Assembly: GCA_028684065.1 (NCBI GenBank)
Contig: JAQUGO010000001.1
Location: 124,001-188,000 of the forward strand
Source of the DNA: Sulfurospirillaceae bacterium
GTDB lineage: Bacteria; Campylobacterota; Campylobacteria; Campylobacterales; Sulfurospirillaceae
Reading direction: 5' to 3'
Length of the DNA stretch: 64,000 bases
In this document: positions 34,114-45,353 of the stretch, piece after piece
Position numbering within the stretch: the first letter of the stretch is position 1
Layout of the letters: every line of letters begins with the position of its first letter
Translations under genes and position numbers: made by a program
The notes under the pieces: generated by a model
What the model was told of the DNA's origin: nothing
Databases searched by the model: none
What the model saw: the letters and a program-made list of their open reading frames with translations, nothing else

Positions 34114-35547
34114 ATGAGTTGCACCCATTCATCAACTACCACACCCAATGATTTACATGCTGATATTCTGGAAAAAATAAATAATCATCCATGTTATTCA
34201 CAAGATGCACACCAACACTACGCCCGTATCCACGTAGCAGTTGCTCCTGCTTGTAATATCCAGTGCAACTACTGTAACCGAAAATATGATTGTTCTAATG
34301 AAAGCCGACCAGGAGTGACGAGTTATAAAATGACACCTGAGGAAGCCGTTAAAAAAGTCTTACATGTAGGTGGCCTTGTACAACAACTTAGCGTCGTAGG
34401 TATTGCTGGGCCCGGTGATGGTCTTGCCAATCCAAAACAAACATTTGAAACATTTTCATTATTGCAACGCTATGCACCTGATGTCAAACTTTGCCTCTCA
34501 ACCAATGGTTTAATGATCAGTGAGCATATAGACCAAATAGCCAGTTTTAATATCGAACATGTCACAGTAACGCTTAATACAGTTGATGAAAGCGGTGAAA
34601 TAGGCTCAAAAATATACCCATGGGTTTATTACCATCATAAACGCTATCGTGGTGTGGAAGCGGCAAAACTCCTTTTAAAAAAACAAATTGAGGGTATTAA
34701 ACTCTTGGTTGAAAGAGGTATTCTGGTTAAAGTCAATGCCGTTTTAATCCCTGGTGTCAATGAAGATGAACTACCTAATGTTGCTAAAAAAATCAAAGAG
34801 CTCGGTGTTTTCTTATTTAATATTATGCCACTAATCTCAAAACCAGAATTTGGCACACGATTTGGGCTTGATGGTGTTAAAAGTGCTACGAGTAAAGCGG
34901 TTATGAAAGCCCAAGAGAAATGTGGCATTGATGTAAAATTAATGCGCCACTGTAGACAATGCCGCGCTGATGCGGTGGGTCTTTTAGGCGAAGATAGAAG
35001 TGATGAATTTGCGAAACAAAGCTTTAGTGACCAAAGTTTTGAAGAGCTTGAAAAGCATTACAACCTCAACCAACGCGTTAAAACACACGCCAATATTGAA
35101 ACATGGAGACGTGCACTTAAACGCGCCAATGGGAAAATAAATCAAGAAAAAGCCAGTAAAGAAGAGCTTAGTAGTACAGGCGTCACCAAACTTGTGGCGA
35201 TTACAACCAAAGGAGAAGGACTCATTAATTCACATTTTGGTAGTGCCAAAGAATTTTTGATTTATGAAGCAGGCGATTTAGGGATTAAATTTATCATGCA
35301 TCGTAAAGTTGAGAAAGCCTATTGTATGGGACAAGAGGGGTGTGATGGTAGTTACCCTATTTTAGAAATCAAAGAGACCCTTAAAGATTGTGATCTTCTC
35401 TTAACCCAAAAAATTGGTGAATGCCCAGAATCTGAGCTTAAAAGTATTCATCTTTTAAGTGATGAAAGTTTTGCCGATCAACCGATTGAAATCTCTGTTT
35501 TAAAAGGTGTTCGAAAACATTTCTTTAATGCGGTTATTTTAAAGTAA
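34114..35547 (+). CDS. nifB: NifB, radical SAM FeMo-cofactor core synthase
   Basis: 477 residues. The radical SAM motif C-x3-C-x2-C is at residues 47-54 (CNIQCNYC), followed by NRKYDCSNESRPGV and the SAM-binding GIAGPGD. Additional NifB cysteines lie in RHCRQCRADAVG near 290. A NifX-like domain occupies about 365-477 (VAITTKGEGLINSHFGSAKEFLIYE). NifB fuses two 4Fe-4S clusters with a carbide to make NifB-co. AAGGA lies before the ATG. It heads the operon nifB-nifV-85aa-LRR. Confidence 0.96.
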   Translation: MSCTHSSTTTPNDLHADILEKINNHPCYSQDAHQHYARIHVAVAPACNIQCNYCNRKYDCSNESRPGVTSYKMTPEEAVKKVLHVGGLVQQLSVVGIAGPGDGLANPKQTFETFSLLQRYAPDVKLCLSTNGLMISEHIDQIASFNIEHVTVTLNTVDESGEIGSKIYPWVYYHHKRYRGVEAAKLLLKKQIEGIKLLVERGILVKVNAVLIPGVNEDELPNVAKKIKELGVFLFNIMPLISKPEFGTRFGLDGVKSATSKAVMKAQEKCGIDVKLMRHCRQCRADAVGLLGEDRSDEFAKQSFSDQSFEELEKHYNLNQRVKTHANIETWRRALKRANGKINQEKASKEELSSTGVTKLVAITTKGEGLINSHFGSAKEFLIYEAGDLGIKFIMHRKVEKAYCMGQEGCDGSYPILEIKETLKDCDLLLTQKIGECPESELKSIHLLSDESFADQPIEISVLKGVRKHFFNAVILK

Positions 35548-35549
35548 AT

Positions 35550-36665
35550 ATGATGATTATCAACGATACCACCCTTCGTGATGGAGAGCAAGCACCCTTT
35601 GTTGCATTTAACACGTATGAAAAAGTGGCTATCGCACAAGCTTTGTACAAAGCAGGAGCCGATGAATTAGAAATCGGTATACCTGCTATGGGAATGAAAG
35701 AGCAAGAAGATATCAAAGAGATTTTAGCGCTCAAGTTACCTATACGAATAATGAGCTGGAATCGAGCGACTCTTAAAGATTTAGAAGCCTCTTTAAAATG
35801 TGGTCTTCAAGCTGTTGATCTTTCCATCCCTGTTTCAGATATTTTGATTCAAGCTAAATTTAAAGGCGAAAAAAAACGCCTCTTAAAGCAACTTGAAGAT
35901 GTTTTGCATGTAGCCAAACAAGAAGGACTCTTTGTCTGCATTGGTGGGGAAGACAGTTCACGTGCTGAGCTTTCATTTTTAAAAGAAGTCATGGAATTAG
36001 GCTCCTCATTGGGTGCTAATAGATTTAGATACTGCGATACTGTAGGCATTATGACACCTCAAAAAATCTATGAACACATTGGCTATCTTACAGGACTTGG
36101 TTTATTGGAAATTGAGATGCACACACATAATGACTTTGGTATGGCAACAGCCAATGCCATTAGTGGCTATGAAGCAGGAGCGGTAAGTGTCAATACAACA
36201 GTCATTGGCATAGGAGAACGTGCTGGGAATGCTAGTTTTGAACAAGTCTTGATGAGTCTTATTCATCTTTTCAAAGAAGAACGTAGTATCGATGCCAATG
36301 CTTTAAAAAATGTCGTTTCGTTGGTTGAAAAAGCATCTCATAAAAAAATCTCTTCAACCATGCCCATTGTTGGTAAACATATCTTTTTTCACGAATCAGG
36401 TATACATGTCAATGGCATGATCAAGCATGAAAAAGCGTATGAAGCATTCACGCCGCAAAGTGTGGGATTAGAGCGAAGTTTCCCAATTGGCAAGCATTCA
36501 GGAAGTTCAACGCTTCAATTTCACCTTAAATCTATGGGTATTGAGCCAGAGATGGAACTTCTTGAACAAATGCTCCCAACCATCCGTGAATTGGTAACAA
36601 GTCGTAAAAAAGTTTTAAACAAAAAGGAGCTTATGGCCCTCTATAATGTCACAAAAGCACACTAA
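35550..36665 (+). CDS. nifV: NifV, homocitrate synthase
   Basis: 371 residues of the DRE-TIM metallolyase family. The catalytic motif is NDTTLRDGEQAP at residues 4-15, with ETHTHND-type metal ligands in IEMHTHNDFGMATANAI and NTTVIGIGERAGNA. It condenses acetyl-CoA with 2-oxoglutarate to homocitrate, the organic ligand of the FeMo-cofactor. It follows nifB by 2 nt and precedes the small Cys-rich gene with no gap. The start could also be the second ATG at 35553. Confidence 0.93.
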   Translation: MMIINDTTLRDGEQAPFVAFNTYEKVAIAQALYKAGADELEIGIPAMGMKEQEDIKEILALKLPIRIMSWNRATLKDLEASLKCGLQAVDLSIPVSDILIQAKFKGEKKRLLKQLEDVLHVAKQEGLFVCIGGEDSSRAELSFLKEVMELGSSLGANRFRYCDTVGIMTPQKIYEHIGYLTGLGLLEIEMHTHNDFGMATANAISGYEAGAVSVNTTVIGIGERAGNASFEQVLMSLIHLFKEERSIDANALKNVVSLVEKASHKKISSTMPIVGKHIFFHESGIHVNGMIKHEKAYEAFTPQSVGLERSFPIGKHSGSSTLQFHLKSMGIEPEMELLEQMLPTIRELVTSRKKVLNKKELMALYNVTKAH

Positions 36666-36923
36666 ATGGAAGAGTTAAAATCTAAAATCATCTGTGAATG
36701 TGGTCAAAAAAGCATCGAAGATGCTATAACCATTTTTAAAGCAACTACACTTCCTTATAAAAAAGCAAAAAAACTTGTCACAGAATGCAATCAAACATGT
36801 TGCCGAAGACCTTTGATGGCACTTTTTAATATGATAGAATTTGGTGAAGTTGATTATGAAGAAATTGCTTTTTTGATTGATCAAAAAAATAGCCGATATG
36901 GGAGTGAGGATGAAAATGAGTGA
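36666..36923 (+). CDS. Small cysteine-containing protein, unknown (nif operon)
   Basis: 85 residues with five cysteines: a CEC pair near residue 10 (IICECGQKS) and a C-x3-CC group near 42-47 (TECNQTCCRR). The spacing loosely recalls BFD-like 2Fe-2S domains (CxC followed some 30 residues later by C-x2-C), but the match is weak and I do not assign it. It begins at the base after the nifV stop and overlaps the LRR gene, so it belongs to the nifB operon. A metal- or cluster-binding role in nitrogenase assembly is plausible only by context. Confidence 0.6.
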   Translation: MEELKSKIICECGQKSIEDAITIFKATTLPYKKAKKLVTECNQTCCRRPLMALFNMIEFGEVDYEEIAFLIDQKNSRYGSEDENE

Positions 36924-37911
36924 AACAATTGTTGATTTTGCAAAATGGATTAAATCTCAAGGATTAGAACATACGCTCCCTAAAGATCTAACTAAATTAG
37001 AACACTTAAGTTCACTGGATCTAAGTCGTAAAAAACTCAAGTCTTTACCGGAGAGTATTTCCGCTCTTCAGAATCTTACGATTTTAAAAATTTCGGGCAA
37101 TCGCCTTAAAGAACTCCCCTTAAATATCGTAAAACTTCAGAATTTGCGTAATTTACAATGTGAAAATAATCTGTTAGAAACACTACCTGAAGATTTTGGA
37201 AAACTTCAATCCCTCGTCATTTTAAACCTTAATGGCAATCAACTTAGCACCCTTCCCGAAAGTTTTTATGATCTCAAAAACCTCACTCGTCTGACCTTAG
37301 CCGTTAACCGTTTATCACGACTATCTACTTCGTTTAAAAAACTCAAAAAACTCTTGCATCTCAGCTTAGATACGAATTATTTTAGTGAACTACCCGAAGT
37401 CTTTAACTCTATGCAATCACTCTATTATTTGGACCTATCGTTTAATAAACTGACTTCGCTTCCTACCTCACTTAGTTGTATAAAAGAGTTAGAAACGCTC
37501 ATTTTAGAGGGCAATTTATTGACAAATCTTCCCTCATTAGAATCGCACGATATGCTTATCAAACTCAATCTCAACTCAAACCATATAAAAACGATTGATT
37601 TTGATATCTCCAAGCTAGAAGATTTACAAATTTTAACCCTTGAAAACAACCTTTTAACCAGCCTCCCAACTGAAATTTGTAAGCTTGAGAAACTCAATTA
37701 TCTTAATCTAAGTACCAATAAATTAACATTCTTACCTGCTTGTATAGGGAATCTAAAACAACTTTATGAGCTCGATATCGAAGACAATCTACTCGATAAT
37801 TTGCCAGATTCTCTCACTGAACTACAACAACTTAAAACGCTTTTTATTGCAAACAATCATAACCTGCGTAAGCCCAAAATACCTTCATTAGAGTATTGCG
37901 ATAGCGAATAA
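36916..37911 (+). CDS. Leucine-rich-repeat protein (nif operon)
   Basis: About 331 residues made of roughly twelve 23-residue leucine-rich repeats of the bacterial type, for example LSSLDLSRKKLKSLPESISA and LVILNLNGNQLSTLPESFYD, with LNLSTNKLTFLPACIGNL near the end. No signal peptide or membrane segment is seen, so a cytoplasmic protein-interaction role is likely. I start at ATG 36916, with GAGG 6 nt upstream; ATG 36910 is possible. It overlaps the small Cys-protein gene by 8 nt and is the last gene of the nifB operon. LRR proteins are unusual in such operons and the partner is unknown. Confidence 0.82.
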   Translation: MSETIVDFAKWIKSQGLEHTLPKDLTKLEHLSSLDLSRKKLKSLPESISALQNLTILKISGNRLKELPLNIVKLQNLRNLQCENNLLETLPEDFGKLQSLVILNLNGNQLSTLPESFYDLKNLTRLTLAVNRLSRLSTSFKKLKKLLHLSLDTNYFSELPEVFNSMQSLYYLDLSFNKLTSLPTSLSCIKELETLILEGNLLTNLPSLESHDMLIKLNLNSNHIKTIDFDISKLEDLQILTLENNLLTSLPTEICKLEKLNYLNLSTNKLTFLPACIGNLKQLYELDIEDNLLDNLPDSLTELQQLKTLFIANNHNLRKPKIPSLEYCDSE

Positions 37912-37955
37912 TCCTTTTATCTATTTTTAACCCCCTCTTGGCTATTATATCTGTT

Positions 37956-38618
37956 ATGACACACATCGAAAAAGCAAAACTTTTAAAGCTTCTCTACCAA
38001 CACCGTGCTATGGGGTTTGAGTATTTTAATGAGTACCGTCCATTGGCACAAGAGAGCCCTATTGCCTTACCGCAGAATTTAAGTGAATTGCAGAAAGCTG
38101 TTTCGGCATGTCATTTGTGTGCGTTAGCTAAAAGCAGAAAAAATGTTGTCTTTGGCGCAGGTAATTTAAATGCTACACTGATGTTTATCGGTGACAATCC
38201 TGGAGTGAGTGAAGATGAAAGTGGTGAAATCTTTATGGGGCGCGCTGGTGAGCTTTTGACCAAAATTATAGAAAATGTTTTGATGCTCAAGCGTGAAGAT
38301 GTGTACATTGCTAATATTATTAAATGTAAAACACCTGAAAATAGAGTCCCTACGCCTGAGGAAGTTGCTACATGCAAGCCTTATTTGATGCAACAAATTC
38401 AAACCATTAATCCACGTATTATCGTGGCACTGGGTTCAACAAGTTTTCATCATCTAACAGGTGAGTATGATACACCGATTGATAAAATTCGTGGAAGTGT
38501 TTTAAATTTTGGACAAGCGAAGCTTATTCCAACATTGCATCCTAGTTTTTTACTACGTAATCCGAGTGCGAAAAAAGAAGTTTATGCAGATATGTTAAAA
38601 GTGAGGAGTATGTTATGA
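37956..38618 (+). CDS. Family 4 uracil-DNA glycosylase
   Basis: About 220 residues. The first iron-sulfur cysteines are in ACHLCALAKSRKNVVFGAG. The UDG motif A is FIGDNPGVSEDESGEIFMGRAGELL. NIIKCKTPENRVPTPEEVATCKPYL supplies the other cluster cysteines, and TLHPSFLLRNPSAKKEV is motif B. It removes uracil from DNA in base excision repair. ATG 37956 is preferred over a TTG upstream. Its stop codon overlaps the start of the lipoprotein gene, so the two are co-transcribed. Confidence 0.9.
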   Translation: MTHIEKAKLLKLLYQHRAMGFEYFNEYRPLAQESPIALPQNLSELQKAVSACHLCALAKSRKNVVFGAGNLNATLMFIGDNPGVSEDESGEIFMGRAGELLTKIIENVLMLKREDVYIANIIKCKTPENRVPTPEEVATCKPYLMQQIQTINPRIIVALGSTSFHHLTGEYDTPIDKIRGSVLNFGQAKLIPTLHPSFLLRNPSAKKEVYADMLKVRSML

Positions 38619-39868
38619 AGATTTTTTTACTTGGATTAAGCGCTTTAATGCTTATATTTTCTGGCTGTACAACAACAGCACCTAATGCTCCTGAAATCAC
38701 AACTTATAATGCTTCGAAAAATAAGTATCCCATTGTAAAAAATCAAAAAAGTACCTTGACTTATCCAGGTTCTGCACCTATTCAGATAGCGCCTATTGAA
38801 AAGAAAGTTATTATAGCACCAACGGATAGCAGTACCACAATAGCTATGGCAACACCCGTACTACCGAGTAGTGTTGATGCTCCTGTCAATTTAGACGAAC
38901 CACTGAAAACGACTCTTAAGAAGCCATTGGAAAATGGTGGCTTGATGATTAAAATAGCTGTGCTTGTACCTCAGAAAACCATTCGCAAATATGCTATCAC
39001 CTCTGTCAATTCTGTGATGTCATTTTTACTCTATAAAAATTATAGCTTTGATTTAAATGTCTTTAATTGTAACGATGAAACACCATCGGCTATTCTTTCA
39101 ACATTGGCGGATATCCGCACAGGAGGCTATAACTACGTGATAGCACCAATGACCGTTGAAGGAGCACAAGTTGTTGCTGACAACGTCAAAGATTTAATCG
39201 TTTTTATTCCAACCGTAACACGACAGAGTGTTAAAAATGCTGATCTTAACATCGTTTTTGGTGGCATTAACTATGAAGAACAATTGGCCTTATTGGCTAA
39301 CTACAGTAATGAGCGTGTTGGAACATTCGAAGATGGCAGTAGCCTTAGTTATCAATTGAATGATTACATCAAAAAAACGGCACCTCGTGTTTTTTATGAA
39401 AAACAAATTGCCAACTCAAAAGTCAACTTTAAACAACTTTTCAAAGGCAACACCTCATTAAATAATGCTTCATTTTATCTCAATACGCCCCTAGTAACAA
39501 CCAGTCTCATAGCTTCACAATTACGAGCAAATGGTATCAATCCTTATGCGCTATTATCCACACAAATCAACTACAACCCACTTCTTTTAAGCCTCACACA
39601 GTACGAAGATCGTGATAACCTCTTTATCGCTAATTCAATCAAACCAGCCCCTGCTGAGCTTGAAGAGATTAATGCACTTTTTGGGCATGATATTGTGTAT
39701 GATTGGGTTAACTATGCCACATCTATCGGTGCTGATTATCTTTGTAATACATTTTATGAAGGTCAAAATGGCAGAGTATTTAGTGAACGTGTTGAAAACA
39801 ACCAAGTCTTCTTCAATACATCAATTTACAAACCTGAGCGCAATGGATTTGCTAAAATAGAGAAGTAA
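38615..39868 (+). CDS. Lipoprotein with periplasmic-binding-protein-like domain
   Basis: 417 residues. The signal peptide ends at a lipobox (LIFSGC, cysteine 18). A proline/threonine-rich linker of about 80 residues follows. The rest (about 110-410) has alternating strands and helices (IKIAVLVPQKTIRKYA, YNYVIAPMTVEGAQVVAD, LIVFIPTVTRQSVKN, LIASQLRANGINPYALLST), suggesting a type I periplasmic binding fold, as in LpoA-like proteins. The function is not known. Its end overlaps that of the convergent thioesterase gene by 17 nt. Confidence 0.72.
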   Translation: MKIFLLGLSALMLIFSGCTTTAPNAPEITTYNASKNKYPIVKNQKSTLTYPGSAPIQIAPIEKKVIIAPTDSSTTIAMATPVLPSSVDAPVNLDEPLKTTLKKPLENGGLMIKIAVLVPQKTIRKYAITSVNSVMSFLLYKNYSFDLNVFNCNDETPSAILSTLADIRTGGYNYVIAPMTVEGAQVVADNVKDLIVFIPTVTRQSVKNADLNIVFGGINYEEQLALLANYSNERVGTFEDGSSLSYQLNDYIKKTAPRVFYEKQIANSKVNFKQLFKGNTSLNNASFYLNTPLVTTSLIASQLRANGINPYALLSTQINYNPLLLSLTQYEDRDNLFIANSIKPAPAELEEINALFGHDIVYDWVNYATSIGADYLCNTFYEGQNGRVFSERVENNQVFFNTSIYKPERNGFAKIEK

Positions 39869-40223
39869 AAAAAGCTTTTGTTGCATCATCTATTCGTATT
39901 GGCCTTCCCTCTTTTACAAAGGCCAATACAGATGTCATTGTAAAAAGTTTTTCATTCTCTTTCCATACCGTTTGCTCAAGGACTAACGAAGCATTTTTCA
40001 ACTCAAGCATTTTCCCTTTTACGTCTAATAAATCCCCGAGTTTGGCAGACTTTAGAAAATCTGCCTCAATATGCCTTACCACAAAATGCCCACCATCTAT
40101 TGCCGGACTTCTTCCATGTTCAAAAAAAATTTCGCTTCGAGCACGCTCACAAAATTTTAAGTAATTGGCATGATAAACTACGCCACCCGCATCGGTATCA
40201 TCATAATAGACTCGTATTTTCAT
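39852..40223 (-). CDS. YbgC-type acyl-CoA thioesterase
   Basis: 123 residues of the hot-dog fold. The signature is VYYDDTDAGGVVYHANYLKFCERARSE, with the catalytic aspartate in DDTDAGG as in YbgC. It hydrolyses short-chain acyl-CoA or acyl-ACP thioesters and in many proteobacteria is linked to the Tol-Pal system; no tol genes are nearby here. It lies after the SapC-like gene on the same strand with a short gap. Confidence 0.88.
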   Translation of the reverse strand: MKIRVYYDDTDAGGVVYHANYLKFCERARSEIFFEHGRSPAIDGGHFVVRHIEADFLKSAKLGDLLDVKGKMLELKNASLVLEQTVWKENEKLFTMTSVLAFVKEGRPIRIDDATKAFFTSLF

Positions 40224-40270
40224 TGCACAACCTCTATACTCAATAGTTTTGACATTATTTTTATACGTAC

Positions 40271-40969
40271 TTACTTATTACCAAGTCTTTGGACATTGGA
40301 GAGTGAAATAAGATGTGCGGTAATAAGCGGTATCACATTTTTTGCATTGAGCTCTTCTTGTTTCTTCTTACTTAAATGCTTCAACTTATCTTCATTGATA
40401 ATATAAAATCCATCAACGCTAAAAGGCTCACCCGATGGCGTTGTGATATTGGCAACTTTAGCCTCCAACAATCCCCAGTCTTCAAGCTGTTTGATAAATT
40501 CTGATGTCGCTTTGGCGTCATTTTGAAATTGCGTTAAAAAGTTGACAACACCTTGTAAAAATGGGGTGATTTTACCCTCCTCATCAAAAAAACTTCGCTC
40601 AGCATTGGTACTTTTATCGCCTTTACATGTAACATCAAAAGCCAAAGCTAGTTCACTCGTACCAGGCTTTGTTGCAAAAACAAAAGGATATCTACGTATG
40701 AAAGCTGGGATATATCTATTTTTCTCCCATAACCCTTTAGCATCAATAAAAAGATTATTCCCCTCCTTGTACCCTAACATCGCTATAGCATTCCAAATAC
40801 CCCCTGCATCTTTCACAAAAAGAATAGGATAGTCCTTGCAACTTTCATAAAACTCTGCAATGGTCAGAGGGGCGTGAATAAGCTCTTTAGCATACGAAAA
40901 TGAATCTAGCGTTTTAACAGCCGATTGTTGGTGTGATACCATGGTAATGATTTCAATTTTTTTATACAC
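40271..40969 (-). CDS. SapC-like protein
   Basis: 232 residues. The pattern resembles the SapC family: LTIAEFYESCKDYPILFVKDAGGIWNAIAMLGY, NLFIDAKGLWEKNRYIPAFIRRYPFVFA, RSFFDEEGKITPFLQGVVNFL and SVDGFYIINEDKLKHL, ending LISLSNVQRL. SapC was first noted beside surface-layer genes, but no clear biochemical role is known. The start is GTG 40969 with AAGGA 5 nt upstream; the ATG nine codons later lacks a ribosome site. Confidence 0.75.
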   Translation of the reverse strand: MYKKIEIITMVSHQQSAVKTLDSFSYAKELIHAPLTIAEFYESCKDYPILFVKDAGGIWNAIAMLGYKEGNNLFIDAKGLWEKNRYIPAFIRRYPFVFATKPGTSELALAFDVTCKGDKSTNAERSFFDEEGKITPFLQGVVNFLTQFQNDAKATSEFIKQLEDWGLLEAKVANITTPSGEPFSVDGFYIINEDKLKHLSKKKQEELNAKNVIPLITAHLISLSNVQRLGNK

Positions 40970-44597
<3,628 letters not shown>

Positions 44598-44600
44598 CCC

Positions 44601-45353
44601 ATGAAAGCGCTTAGGTTCATACTCAGCGGAAAAACGGCATGTTTCAGAAAGCCTGATGTGAATGTATTTGCCTATTTTACGTACAACAACATTCACAAGC
44701 CTGCACTTTTGGGAATGCTTGGGGCTATCATCGGGTTGGGAGGACATAATCAACTGTTTGATAAAAATAGAGGATTGAAAAAAGGCTCTTTAAGTTATGA
44801 CGATGGTTTTCCTGAGTTTTATGAAAAGCTTAAAGAGCTAAAAGTAGCCATAACACCACTTGCATCACATGGCTATTTTAGCAAGAAAATTCAAACGTTC
44901 AATAATAGCGTTGGTTATGCTAGTTTTGAGCAAGGCGGTAATCTTGTCGTTCGTGAGCAGTGGCTTGAAAATCCTGTGTGGCAGATACAGATACTAGATG
45001 ATGGAAGTGACGTTTTTCAAAAAATCAGCGAGTATCTTTTGGGTGGCAAGTCGGTTTTTATCCCTTATCTTGGTAAAAACGACCATCCTGCAAAGATTGA
45101 CGAAGTGAAGATAGTTGAACTTGCGGCACCTTCAGGAAACTACATTGACTCATTATTTATCAAGAATTTTGACAGGCTTTATTTAGCAAAAGAAGATGAA
45201 AGACCTTATCTTTTTCAAGAAATCTCTCCGATGAGGCTTCAAAAAGATCATCACTTTTATGAGTATGAGACTTTGGTATTTACCAATCATGAAGTAACAA
45301 ACTTACCTCATGATGTTTATTTTACTGACGGTAAAAACTATGCTTTTATCTGA
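44601..45353 (+). CDS. cas5: Cas5 subunit (type I-B)
   Basis: 250 residues. The N-terminal KALRFILSGKTACFRKPDVN with the following YNNIHKPALLGMLGAIIGLGG is the classic Cas5 signature. It caps the 5' handle of the crRNA in Cascade. It ends 14 nt inside the beginning of cas3. Confidence 0.92.
   Translation: MKALRFILSGKTACFRKPDVNVFAYFTYNNIHKPALLGMLGAIIGLGGHNQLFDKNRGLKKGSLSYDDGFPEFYEKLKELKVAITPLASHGYFSKKIQTFNNSVGYASFEQGGNLVVREQWLENPVWQIQILDDGSDVFQKISEYLLGGKSVFIPYLGKNDHPAKIDEVKIVELAAPSGNYIDSLFIKNFDRLYLAKEDERPYLFQEISPMRLQKDHHFYEYETLVFTNHEVTNLPHDVYFTDGKNYAFI

Noticed and set aside
36666-36923. Assignment of the 85-residue protein as a BFD-like 2Fe-2S ferredoxin
   Set aside because: The CxC and C-x3-CC spacing only loosely fits and the rest of the domain does not match, so it is left as unknown.
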